64,000 nt of DNA from Rhodobacter sp. CZR27 (GTDB lineage Bacteria > Pseudomonadota > Alphaproteobacteria > Rhodobacterales > Rhodobacteraceae). The stretch is taken from positions 796,521-860,520 of the forward strand of contig NZ_CP023549.1 in the NCBI RefSeq assembly GCF_002407205.1, given 5' to 3'. The position numbers and the translations under genes were made by a program. Positions 7,855 to 16,036 of this stretch are shown here, piece after piece. How positions within the stretch are numbered: the first letter of the stretch is position 1; every line of letters starts with the position of its first letter. A model generated the notes under the pieces. The model made no database searches. It saw only the letters and a program-made list of their open reading frames with translations, and was not told the DNA's origin.

Positions 7855-9345
7855 ATGGAAAAGCCGAGCTTCGACCCGCCGTCCTTGCCGCTTGCCCTTG
7901 TACCGGTGATCCTGACGCTGGGCCTGCTGGCCTTGCAGCTGTTCTACTTCGGCGATTTCACCCCGCATATTCCGCTCGTGATCGGGCTGGCGATAACCGG
8001 GCTTGTCGGCGTGCTGCGCGGGCAGGAATGGCTGGATATCCGTGAGGGCGTCTTCCACGTCATCCATGTCTCGATGCCCTCGCTTTCGGTGCTGATCGTG
8101 GTGGGGATGATCATCGGGGTCTGGATCGCCTCCGGCACGGTGCCGACGCTGATCTACTACGGGTTGACCCTTTTGAACCCGTCGATCTTCCTTGCGGCGG
8201 CGATGATCCTCTGTTCGGTCGTCTCGCTTTCACTTGGCACCAGTTGGGGCACGGTGGGCACGGTGGGCCTCGCGCTCATGGGGATTGGCGCGGGCTTCGG
8301 CATCCCGGCGTATTGGACGGCCGGCGCGGTCGTCTCCGGCGCATTCTTCGGCGACAAGATCTCGCCCCTGTCCGACACAACCAACCTTGCGCCCGCCGTG
8401 ACCGGAGTGAATATCTTCGATCACATCCGCAACATGCTGCCAACGACGGTGCCGGCGATGCTGATCGCATTGGTGGCCTATCTCGTGGCCGGCTATGCTC
8501 TGATCGGCTCCGACGAGGCCTCCTTCGGCGCCATCGAGAGGATCACGGCGGAACTCGACGAGAGGTTCGAGATCGGCCTTGTGCCGTTGCTGCCCGCGCT
8601 GGTCGTCGTGATCCTTGCACTGACGCGCAAGCCGCCGCTGCCGTCGCTGTTCGCGGGGGTGCTGGCAGGGGCGCTGATCGCGATCTTCCAGCAGGGCGCC
8701 GGGGTGCATGACGTCTTCACCTATGCCCAGTCGGGCTATGTCCTCGAAACCGGGGTAGCCGAGATCGACAGCCTGCTGAATTCGGGCGGCATTCAGTCGA
8801 TGATGTGGACCATCTCGCTGATGCTGATCGCGCTCGGCTTCGGCGGAGCGCTGGAACGCACCGGCTGCCTCGAAGCCATCATCACGGCGATCATCGCGCG
8901 GGTAAAGTCCTTCGCGGCGGTGCAAAGCTCGGCCATCGCCACCGCCTTCGCCACCAACCTCGTCGCGGGCGACCCGTATATCTCGATCGCGCTGCCGGGG
9001 CGGATGTATTCGCCGCTTTACCGCGGCATGGGCTATTCGACGCTGAACCTCAGCCGCGCGGTCGAAGAGGGCGGCACGCTGATGAGCCCGCTGATCCCGT
9101 GGAACGCCGGCGGCGCCTTCGTGATCTCGGCGTTGGGTCTGGGGATCATGTCCGGCCAGATCCAGAACCTGCTTTACATCCCGCTGGCATTCGCCTGCTG
9201 GACGGCGCCGCTGATCGGAATCTTCTACGCCTTCACCGGCTTCTTCTCGCCACGGGCGACCGATGACGAACGCGCGGCCTGGGCGAATTCCTCCGAGGAT
9301 GTCATGGATCTGGAAGATCACGCACTCTCGGACAGCAGAGGCTGA
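7855..9345 (+). CDS. nhaC: Na+/H+ antiporter, NhaC family (496 aa)
   Basis: An inner-membrane sodium/proton antiporter of the NhaC family, exchanging cytoplasmic Na+ for H+ in pH and salt homeostasis. The protein has about twelve hydrophobic segments and the family hallmarks: SLGTSWGTVGTVGLALMGIG, then SGAFFGDKISPLSDTTNLAP around residues 165-185, and the late GYSTLNLSRAVEEGGTLMSP..IPWNAGG block near 400-425. Length is normal for the family. It stands alone, with no antiporter regulator adjacent. The C-terminus is a short acidic hydrophilic tail. Substrate could also be malate/lactate coupled, as in some NhaC relatives, which sequence alone does not settle. Confidence 0.9.
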   Translation: MEKPSFDPPSLPLALVPVILTLGLLALQLFYFGDFTPHIPLVIGLAITGLVGVLRGQEWLDIREGVFHVIHVSMPSLSVLIVVGMIIGVWIASGTVPTLIYYGLTLLNPSIFLAAAMILCSVVSLSLGTSWGTVGTVGLALMGIGAGFGIPAYWTAGAVVSGAFFGDKISPLSDTTNLAPAVTGVNIFDHIRNMLPTTVPAMLIALVAYLVAGYALIGSDEASFGAIERITAELDERFEIGLVPLLPALVVVILALTRKPPLPSLFAGVLAGALIAIFQQGAGVHDVFTYAQSGYVLETGVAEIDSLLNSGGIQSMMWTISLMLIALGFGGALERTGCLEAIITAIIARVKSFAAVQSSAIATAFATNLVAGDPYISIALPGRMYSPLYRGMGYSTLNLSRAVEEGGTLMSPLIPWNAGGAFVISALGLGIMSGQIQNLLYIPLAFACWTAPLIGIFYAFTGFFSPRATDDERAAWANSSEDVMDLEDHALSDSRG

Positions 9346-9793
9346 AGAACTTCCGCGGCGGCCGAACGCGGGCCTCGGCCCGTCCGACGCAGAACTCGTG
9401 GATGACGATGTCGTAGCGGCCGATCTCGTTCCGGTCGAATCGACGGAAACCGAACCGGTCAAAATACGGCGAATGGCGTAGCTTTCGAGGCTGCTACGCG
9501 AGGGTTTACGAGTACATTGTGTCGCCCTCCCGCGTAGCCGCCCGCGTCCGCCACTGTGGCTCTATATCCTGTTCGTCGGTCGAGCAGCGGGCATGGCCCA
9601 TGAAGGTCCGGGTCATTCGGGCGAATGTATGGATAGGGTTCCCTTGCGGCGATGTTTCCGTACCACTCATACGAGACGATTCTCCGAGCGTCTTCCTGCC
9701 GCCGAGGTGTCGGCCACATCGTCCGCAGAGGGTCCCCCTCGCGGACAGGAACCGGATCTGACCGGCTCCGTTGGGCCTCAGCCCGGAGGTGTG
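9346..9793. other. Intergenic region between nhaC and DUF2254 gene
   Basis: No intact gene. The minus strand of roughly 9350-9480 reads as a short coding-like piece (for example FGFRRFDRNEIGRYDIVIHE) without start or stop context, possibly the remnant of a decayed gene. The end of the region supplies GGAGG (9785-9789) for the DUF2254 gene. Confidence 0.35.
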
Positions 9794-11038
9794 ATGGCTT
9801 TCGTCCATTTCGAGAGAATCCTGACCAGAACCCGCAGCTCGCTCTGGTTCCGGCCGGCCCTCTATGCTGCGGTGGCGGTGGCCACGCTCGTGCTGGCGCC
9901 GGTGATCGCGCCCTTCATCCCGGACAGGCTGGTGCGGCTGATCGGGCTCGACGGCGTCTACGACCTGCTCGACGCACTGGCGAATTCCCTGCTGGCGGTG
10001 GCCATCTTCTCTCTCGGGATCATGGCTTCATCGATGCAGGCCGCCGCCGGCGCCGCGACCCCGCGGGCGCGGCCGCTTCTGATGCAGGACCGCACGGCCC
10101 AGAACGCGATCTCGACCTTCATCGGTGGCTTCATCTTCGCGATCGTGGGCATCGTCGGGCTCTCGACCCGTTATTACAACGATGCCTCGCGGGTGGTCCT
10201 GTTCTTCGCCTCCTGCGTCGTCATCGCGGCGGTCATCCTGTCGCTTATCCGCTGGATCGGCCAGCTGTCGAGTCTTGGCGACGTGTCGGAAGTGATCGAC
10301 CGACTGGAGGAGGCGACCGCCGGGGCGCTCGCGGCCCATGCCCGAGATCCCTTCATGGGCGGACTGCCGGGACTGGCGCCGCCGGACGGCTTCGACCTCT
10401 TCCCGGATCGGTTCGGCTATCTGGAGACCGTGAACATCCCAGAGATCGCGCGCACCGCCGAGCACATCCCCCTGTGCCTGCTGGTCCGGCCGGGCGCCTA
10501 TCTCGATCCGACCCGCCCGATGCTGCGCGCGGCGCGCTTCCTCGACGAAGAGACCGGGGCGCGGCTACGCGCGGCCTTCGTCATCGGCCCCGACCGGTCC
10601 TTCGACCACGACCCGCGCTTCGGCCTGATCGTGCTGTCCGAGGTCGCCTCGCGCGCGCTGTCGCCGGGCGTCAACGACCCCGGCACGGCCATCGACGTCA
10701 TCGGCACCTCGGTCGGCCTGCTGGCGCGCTGGTCGGACGATCTGGCGCCACAGCCGGAGGTGCGCCACCCGCAGCTTCACGTCGCGCCGCTGTCGGTCAC
10801 GGACCTGATGGAGGACGCCTTCCGCTGGATCGCGCGCGACGGGGCGGGCCAGCTGGAAGTGCAGATCCGGCTTCAGAAGGGGCTGGCGACGCTGGCCGCG
10901 CACGACCCAGGCCTGTTCGGGGCGGCGGCCCGCGCACTGTCGCACGAGGCGCTGGACCGCGCCGCCCGCGCGATGGAGCTTCCGCAGGATATCGAGCGGC
11001 TGAGGGCCGAGGCCGCGCGGCTGGCTACCGCGGAATGA
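9794..11038 (+). CDS. DUF2254 membrane protein (414 aa)
   Basis: A DUF2254 family inner-membrane protein of unknown function. About four transmembrane segments occur in the first 150 residues (FRPALYAAVAVATLVLAPVI, LANSLLAVAIFSLGIMASSM, FIGGFIFAIVGIVGLS, VVLFFASCVVIAAVILSLI). They are followed by a soluble C-terminal region with the conserved LSPGVNDPGTAIDVI block that typifies the family. ATG 9794 is preferred over upstream in-frame starts because GGAGG precedes it. Its last codons overlap tail-to-tail with the convergent DUF421 gene by 14 bases. Confidence 0.85.
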   Translation: MAFVHFERILTRTRSSLWFRPALYAAVAVATLVLAPVIAPFIPDRLVRLIGLDGVYDLLDALANSLLAVAIFSLGIMASSMQAAAGAATPRARPLLMQDRTAQNAISTFIGGFIFAIVGIVGLSTRYYNDASRVVLFFASCVVIAAVILSLIRWIGQLSSLGDVSEVIDRLEEATAGALAAHARDPFMGGLPGLAPPDGFDLFPDRFGYLETVNIPEIARTAEHIPLCLLVRPGAYLDPTRPMLRAARFLDEETGARLRAAFVIGPDRSFDHDPRFGLIVLSEVASRALSPGVNDPGTAIDVIGTSVGLLARWSDDLAPQPEVRHPQLHVAPLSVTDLMEDAFRWIARDGAGQLEVQIRLQKGLATLAAHDPGLFGAAARALSHEALDRAARAMELPQDIERLRAEAARLATAE

Positions 11039-11501
11039 CGGTCAGGCTGCCGTCGGTTTCCAGAACGACCGAGCGCGCCGAGGCGGGATCGTCGAGCCCG
11101 CCCTGCCGCAGCGCCGCCCGCACCTCGTCCTGCGTCACGCGCTGGCGCTTCAGCGCGCCGTCGAGAAGGCGACCCTCGTGCAGCAGCGGTGTCGGCTCGC
11201 TCCTGACCAGATCCTGAACCGTCGGAACGCGGACCGACAGCCAGGTGATCGCATCTTGCAGGCAGACGAGCAGCGCGAGCGCCACCACCCCCTCGACCAG
11301 CGGCACGCTCGGGCTGAGAAGCACCGTCGCCAGCGTGGAGCCGAGCGCCACCGTCACCACGAGGTCGAAGGCGTTCATCTTGCTCAGTGTACGCTTGCCC
11401 GACGCGCGCAGCATGACGATGAGCAGGCCGTAAGCCGCTAGGCCGACCACCAGCACCCGCGCCACGCCCGCCCAGCTGTCGAAGAAGATCGGCTCGGTCA
11501 T
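11025..11501 (-). CDS. DUF421 (YetF-like) membrane protein (158 aa)
   Basis: A short member of the YetF/DUF421 family, membrane proteins of uncertain role. Three hydrophobic segments at the N-terminus precede a small soluble domain. Family hallmarks are LRASGKRTLSKMNAFDLVVT and the ALGSTLATVLLS segment, with the RVTQDEVRAALRQGG region in the soluble part. The ATG at 11501 has AAGGGAAGG upstream and overlaps the TGA of the broken upstream membrane-protein gene, implying one operon. The coding frame extends upstream without stop, but the residues there are not membrane-like. Confidence 0.8.
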   Translation of the reverse strand: MTEPIFFDSWAGVARVLVVGLAAYGLLIVMLRASGKRTLSKMNAFDLVVTVALGSTLATVLLSPSVPLVEGVVALALLVCLQDAITWLSVRVPTVQDLVRSEPTPLLHEGRLLDGALKRQRVTQDEVRAALRQGGLDDPASARSVVLETDGSLTVIPR

Positions 11502-12297
11502 TGATGCCTTCCCTTGCGGCTCGATCTCATGGGCAACATGCCTGGGCCCGAAATGATCCGAAGCCTGACGCAGGTGGGGCAGATCGCGCCGGGGACCAGC
11601 GCATAGGCCGCGGCACCGCCGAAAAAGAGCCAGAAGCGGCTCTGTCGCTCCTCCGGCAGTTCCTCCTTCAGCACGTTCAGCACCACCCCGCCGGCGAGGA
11701 AGGCAAAGAGGAAGCCCCAGGCCACATCCGGCAGGCGCGTCACCGCTGCGAGCGCCCAGCCCGCCACCACGGCCCTTGCCATGATCCAGCGGCCGGTCCG
11801 GTCGTAACGATGCTTGTGATCCTCGCGCGGGCCGAAGTCGCTGGTCACGAAGGCGGCATCGCAGCGGCATGGAGCAGGAGCGACACGAGCCCCGGCTCCT
11901 CGCGGTGGACGAGCAGATAGCCGATCAGCAGGTTGTATCCGGCGAAGGAGCCGAGGTGGATCCAGAAGAGCCGCGCCTCGACCGCATCCTCCCGGCCCTC
12001 CGCCCGCGAGCGGCTGCGCGAGGTCTTGGCGAGCCTCTCGAGCCCGTAGAAGGTGGTGAGCCCGGCGAGTCAGACGAGGAAGACCGGGGTCTCGGCCCGA
12101 AGCCCCAGCTCGCGCGCGAAGGTGGCTTGGTGCGCGCCCGGTTCGGGCAGGATGTGCAGGAAGACGTAGGCGACGGCCAGGCCACCCGCCGCCGGGAGCC
12201 AGGTGCTGCGGGGAACATGTCCCAGGAAGCGCAGGCGTCCGATGAAGATGTGGATGAGCCCGAGGCCTGCGGCGAGAAGGGCGGTGAGCAGGATCAT
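11498..12297 (-). pseudogene. ZIP/ZupT-like membrane protein, disrupted
   Basis: Starting at ATG 12297, the first frame encodes hydrophobic segments (LLTALLAAGLGLIHIFIG, PAAGGLAVAYVFLHILPEPG) and meets an in-frame TGA at 12070-12072. The same frame continues past it with sensible protein (LAGLTTFYGLERLAKTSR, HLGSFAGYNLLIGYLLVHRE). Near 11850 the coding sense shifts frame and goes on (FVTSDFGPREDHKHRYDRTG, WGFLFAFLAGGVVLNVLKEE) to 11498. The topology and the HILPE and LAGGVVLNVLKEELPE segments suggest a ZIP-like metal transporter relative. With one nonsense change and one frameshift it should be inactive, unless these are sequencing errors. It is coupled to the DUF421 gene. Confidence 0.65.
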
Positions 12298-12898
12298 GCG
12301 GGTCGACCCGCCCTGCCTGCGGCCCGTCCCGGTGGGCCAAAACCGCGAGCGGGTGGAAACATTGCGCCGCAGCCAGCCGTTTCCTCCCTGGAGCCGCCCG
12401 TCTTGAGGCCGCCCCGGGTGCCGTCCGGAGCCGGAACGACGAGCCGCCGATGTCCTACCTGCGCTTTGCGCTAAGCGGTCTGACGGCGGCGCGGCAAGGC
12501 GGTCGCAGAAACCCGCAATACCGGACACTCGCTCCGACGCCGGCAGCGAAGCGCAGGAAGCGGACATTACACTTGAGAAGTCACGTCTTGCGCTACCAAT
12601 GGACTCGGCCCAAAGTGGACGGTCGCCCTGTTAGGATGCGGCCTCGCAGTGTTCCACAAAGCTGTCGTTCCATTGGAACCGCTGCAAGAAGCCAGCTATA
12701 ATAGTTGCGATCCCGGCAACTGCCGGCGTTTGCAGGTGCAGCATGGAAATCAGCCAAGACTTCAGCGTGATGTTCCAGTAGGGCGGCGACCGATCTGAGT
12801 CGGTGTGGCATGGTATCTAAAAGAGCGATATCAACTTACTCCCTCATCGGGTTGGGCAAAAGGCCTTGCACCGAACATCTCGCTGTCGACGCGATCCA
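12298..12898. other. Intergenic region with degenerate GC-rich repeats
   Basis: No gene found up to the small ORF at 12899. Positions 12470-12570 contain the recurrent intergenic texture (CTAAGCGGTCTGACGGCG, then AAGCGCAGGAAGCGGACATT). From about 12700 the base composition drops, which I take as the left edge of the acquired island that ends near 18800. Confidence 0.4.
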
Positions 12899-12911
12899 GT
12901 GAACTGGATCG
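12892..12911. repeat. Perfect 9-bp-arm palindrome
   Basis: Arms CGATCCAGT (12892-12900) and ACTGGATCG (12903-12911) enclose GA. The core resembles the GATCC-N3-GGATC palindromes found in IS genes at 47-56 kb, but here it sits outside any IS. It may be another member of that family or an operator upstream of the DUF3883 gene. Confidence 0.45.
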
Positions 12912-13030
12912 AGCACGCCGAAGTTACGTTGCAAAAACCGGCCTACACGCTCAAACTGTTTCAGGACGACATCACCGTGATCTTGGGGACGGTGAATTTC
13001 GCACGGGCGCTGGCCACACTGGAAATCTGA
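12899..13030 (+). CDS. Possible small ORF upstream of DUF3883 gene (43 aa)
   Basis: From GTG 12899 a frame of 43 codons reads as a plausible small protein with regular hydrophobic spacing (PAYTLKLFQDDITVILGTV) and stops 29 bases before the DUF3883 gene. An alternative TTG start lies upstream at about 12868. No strong ribosome-binding site is seen. It could be a small antitoxin-like or leader protein, or the C-terminal scrap of a lost gene. Confidence 0.35.
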   Translation: MNWIEHAEVTLQKPAYTLKLFQDDITVILGTVNFARALATLEI

Positions 13031-13059
13031 GTCGACGAGTTTAACAGGCGGCGGGAATA

Positions 13060-14046
13060 ATGGCGACAGAGACACTGGTGTACATAAACCACGCATGGAT
13101 GGCACACTACAGAGGGCCCAAGGGGGACAAGGCCGAGGGCAACTTCGGTTTTCTGAAGACGAATGGCATTGCCCATGAATCATGGAACTTCGAGCCAATC
13201 AGGGGGAAGGTCTATGGCTATGTGCCCCGTTCTGCAAAAATCAAGATTTCGCGGCTAGGTGCGAAACGCGGCGATGCTGCGGTGGATGGCGTGACGGTTG
13301 TCTGGATTGCGCGAAATCCACGAACCAAGAAGACTGTAATCGTCGGCTGGTATCGGAACGCACGCATCCACAGAGATGCCGAGCATCGAATTCTGGAGCG
13401 TTTGTCGGGCTTCGATGTCGGATATCAGATCGAAGCGCCCGCTGTCGACGCGGTACTTCTGCCGATCGATGCTCGTTCATTCATTATTCCCACGGCAAAG
13501 GAGCCCGGGAACTTGGGCCAAAGCCCGGTCTGGTACGGCAAAGGAGAAGCCTTCAATAGAGATGTCGCTGAATACATCGGCCGAGGCGGGCGACGCGTCG
13601 ATCGATCAGCCAAATCTCCAAGACAGACTGACCCAGAGTTACGCCGTAAGGTGGAACAGGCCGCGATTAACCATGCGATCGCCTATTACGAGTCCGAAAA
13701 GGGCGGTTCTCACAGGGTGGAGACAGTTGAAAAAGACGGCGTAGGTTGGGACCTTGAAGCGTTTGCTGAAGACGGCGTCAATCTTAAAGTTGAGGTCAAA
13801 GGACTTTCGGGCAAAGACCTAGTCGTCGAATTGACGCCAAACGAATACGCGAAAATGCGGTCACCTGAACACCGGATGGACTACATCATTTACGTGCTTT
13901 CGGAGGCGCTTACGTCGAAGCCGACGGCCTACATCTTTCGCCATGATGCAATTCTGTCGAAGGGAAATGACCTTGTCTGGGTGACCGAGGACGGGCAACG
14001 TCTACGAATTCAGCCTATCATCGCAGCCAGACTGTCAATTGCTTGA
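13060..14046 (+). CDS. DUF3883-domain nuclease-like protein (328 aa)
   Basis: The C-terminal third is a DUF3883 domain (the 'protein NO VEIN' C-terminal type), a restriction-endonuclease-like fold. It has a conserved helix with E (VEQAAINHAIAYYESEKGG), a D in GVGWDLEAF and the IEVKG-equivalent KVEVKGLSG, followed by LTPNEYAKM, which is diagnostic for the family. The N-terminal half (residues 1-170) carries a separate domain beginning YINHAWMAHYRG, which I do not recognise but which looks like a recognition or sensing module. DUF3883 proteins often occur in defence islands. The gene is convergent with the SMEK/radical SAM operon and shares its lower GC content. Stand-alone restriction-type activity is possible but inferred. 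Confidence 0.7.
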   Translation: MATETLVYINHAWMAHYRGPKGDKAEGNFGFLKTNGIAHESWNFEPIRGKVYGYVPRSAKIKISRLGAKRGDAAVDGVTVVWIARNPRTKKTVIVGWYRNARIHRDAEHRILERLSGFDVGYQIEAPAVDAVLLPIDARSFIIPTAKEPGNLGQSPVWYGKGEAFNRDVAEYIGRGGRRVDRSAKSPRQTDPELRRKVEQAAINHAIAYYESEKGGSHRVETVEKDGVGWDLEAFAEDGVNLKVEVKGLSGKDLVVELTPNEYAKMRSPEHRMDYIIYVLSEALTSKPTAYIFRHDAILSKGNDLVWVTEDGQRLRIQPIIAARLSIA

Positions 14047-14243
14047 CCGAGGCACACCCGTACTGCTTTACGAAACCGGCCCATAACCACCGTCGACAGG
14101 CATCGAGCGTACGCCAACGCCCCGTCCTCCATGTCACGTATGGTCTGTCTGCTTGCTACCCTAAAAGCTGCCATTTATCTGGCCTGGCACTAGACTGAAT
14201 GGACAATCGACATTGCATTGAGCTAGGAGCGACAGATATTCGC

Positions 14244-15305
14244 CTAGCGGTTTCCGCAGATAACGAGTTGATCGAATATCGGGCAACCGTTCATGCAGGT
14301 TCGCCTGTGCGAGCAGCCGCCGCAGCGGTTGGAGGAAAAGTAACGCCGAAATGAGCGGACGTTTTCCGAGCCGTGCCAGATGTCCAGAAGTGAAGTGTCT
14401 TCATCGAGCGTGCCGCCTTCGACTAGGCCGCTCTGAAACGAGCAAGGATAAACTTTCATGTCTTCGGAAACGTATAGAGAGAACCGTCCTGCATCGCAGG
14501 CATCCACTAGCGCGTTGTTGGCATCCGTTCTGGCGAACACCCCGCTTACACAACATGCATCGAACCCGACCTTGAGTTTCGCATCAGTTGCGGTGGCTAG
14601 GCCGAAGAACTCATCGAGGCGATCGCTATGACGGAGCATCTTTTCCTCAAAGATCTTCCGCCCCGAGGGTTTGTAGTTGAGGAAGATGATGGCGTTGATC
14701 TTGACAAGGAACTGGGGCGGGTTGCGGAGCCAGTCGATCGCCGTGTCAACGCTGTCGCTGTCGATGATGAAATGCACATTGGTCTTGATATCGTGATCAG
14801 TCAGCAGGCCGATGGTCTCAGCTGTCTCGTGATAGGGAGCGTAAGCAGAGACCGCCACTGCGCCGCAATTGCGACGGGTCGCAGCCAATACTTCGTCGGT
14901 CAGTCCGCGTCCGTTAGTAGTGTAGTTTGGGACGATCCCTTTCGCCCAAGTGTAGTCAAGGATTTCGACGAAATCGGGGTGCTGGTTGGGGTTGCCGCCC
15001 CCCAGCGCGACTTGGAAGGTCCCCATCTCGGCCGCCTGGTCGATCACGCGCTTGTAATCAGCGAGCGCCATGTGCGACCCATGCCGGGTAGAGCTCTTGT
15101 AGCAGAACACGCAACCCTTGTCGCACCAGTTTGTAATTGAAATGTCTATAAGCTCGGGGCCGTGCGGCGACCAGAATGGCTCGCGCCCACCGGGATCGGG
15201 GACGCGGGCGAAGAAGCCGGTTCGGGCGTTAAAGAAGGTCGAATAGCCGAGATCTTTGTAACAATTGACGCGCAAGCTCGTTTCACCAATAGTTGTCATA
15301 GGCAT
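14244..15305 (-). CDS. Radical SAM/SPASM domain protein (353 aa)
   Basis: A radical S-adenosylmethionine enzyme with an auxiliary-cluster SPASM domain. The radical SAM motif is C61xxxC65xxC68 (TNWCDKGCVFCYKSS) followed by a GGGNPNQHPDF motif. The C-terminal SPASM cysteines include DACDAGRF, VYPCSF and the terminal CGGCSHRRTCMNGC block. SPASM enzymes usually modify peptides or proteins, so a substrate encoded nearby is expected. ATG 15305 is chosen (15299 is equally possible); both lie inside the preceding gene, a 17-23 base overlap. It is the last cistron of the five-gene operon. GC content is well below the flanks, consistent with transfer. The precise chemistry cannot be told from sequence. 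Confidence 0.85.
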   Translation of the reverse strand: MPMTTIGETSLRVNCYKDLGYSTFFNARTGFFARVPDPGGREPFWSPHGPELIDISITNWCDKGCVFCYKSSTRHGSHMALADYKRVIDQAAEMGTFQVALGGGNPNQHPDFVEILDYTWAKGIVPNYTTNGRGLTDEVLAATRRNCGAVAVSAYAPYHETAETIGLLTDHDIKTNVHFIIDSDSVDTAIDWLRNPPQFLVKINAIIFLNYKPSGRKIFEEKMLRHSDRLDEFFGLATATDAKLKVGFDACCVSGVFARTDANNALVDACDAGRFSLYVSEDMKVYPCSFQSGLVEGGTLDEDTSLLDIWHGSENVRSFRRYFSSNRCGGCSHRRTCMNGCPIFDQLVICGNR

Positions 15306-15681
15306 TGATAAAGAACTTTTCAGACTCAATCTCGAAAATCTCAGTGCAAAGCGTCATCTCGGCCAGATTGTTCTCGCTGCTAAAGCGGCCGATCGTGACC
15401 GTATCGCCGTTTACGATGCCCTGCTTCATACGATCGAGCACCGCCGGCGTAAAATTTTGCCGGCTCTCCGTTGTGTCGACATCCTCGACTCGCGTCAGGA
15501 CTGTTCCGCGGTCGATCTGGGTCTTGAGCTCAGCGAACATGGCCTCGAAGAGCGGTGCCACAGGGCTGTCGTGACCGACCCCCGCCGCCGAGAAGAATTC
15601 GTCGCGCGACAGCATGTCCCGCGCGATATAGACAAACGAAGTCGACGAACTGTTTGAGACGAAATCCATCTTAATCTTCAT
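15283..15681 (-). CDS. Protein with N-terminal FVSNSSSTSF signature (132 aa)
   Basis: The ATG at 15681 is fixed by GGAGG six bases upstream, inside the preceding gene. The protein opens with KIKMDFVSNSSSTSFVYI, a Ser/Asn-rich N-terminal signature. I have seen it at the start of many uncharacterised small bacterial proteins, but I know of no assigned function. The rest is acidic and mixed alpha/beta with no membrane segment. It overlaps both neighbours (11 bases with the upstream gene, 23 with the radical SAM gene), so it is made together with them. The conserved Ser/Asn/Thr/Phe run makes it a reasonable candidate substrate of the SPASM enzyme, but that is inference. Confidence 0.75.
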   Translation of the reverse strand: MKIKMDFVSNSSSTSFVYIARDMLSRDEFFSAAGVGHDSPVAPLFEAMFAELKTQIDRGTVLTRVEDVDTTESRQNFTPAVLDRMKQGIVNGDTVTIGRFSSENNLAEMTLCTEIFEIESEKFFINAYDNYW

Positions 15682-16036
15682 GGCCGTCCTCCAGGTTGCG
15701 AATGCAGGCGAGAACTGTGTCCCGGACATTGTCGTCATAGGCTTCCTCGAGCACGCCTCCGAGAGATTCAACTGAAAGGATGTGCGTCTTTTCGAGTTCG
15801 GCCGGGTCGAGATAGACTTCGTGCGTTAGTTCAAGATAGGCCGCGAGCGTCGGATACTCCACGCAATAATATTGGTCATACTGCGCACGCAAGTCGTCCG
15901 ACCAAACGAACAGCTGGTTGTAAACACATGTGAACAGCTGCGCGGCGAGCCCGGTCGGCTTGATCTTCAAGGCATGGAGAAATTCGCCGAGCGGCGGAAT
16001 CCGGCGCACAGGCAGGACTAGAAATTTATCATTCAT
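15671..16036 (-). CDS. Hypothetical operon protein (121 aa)
   Basis: Unrecognised soluble protein, aromatic-rich in the middle (FTCVYNQLFVWSDDLRAQYD, YYCVEYPTLAAYLEL) with an acidic C-terminal helix. Its ATG overlaps the TGA of the NTPase gene (ATGA arrangement) and its end overlaps the next gene's start, so it is translated as part of the operon. No catalytic motif is visible. It could be a partner or inhibitor of the NTPase or a leader-recognition type helper of the radical SAM enzyme. Confidence 0.7.
   Translation of the reverse strand: MNDKFLVLPVRRIPPLGEFLHALKIKPTGLAAQLFTCVYNQLFVWSDDLRAQYDQYYCVEYPTLAAYLELTHEVYLDPAELEKTHILSVESLGGVLEEAYDDNVRDTVLACIRNLEDGHED

Noticed and set aside
12070..12072. 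In-frame TGA in the ZIP-like gene read as selenocysteine
   Set aside because: No reason for selenocysteine at this position in such a membrane protein, no obvious stem-loop after it, and the same gene has a further frameshift, so decay or error is simpler.
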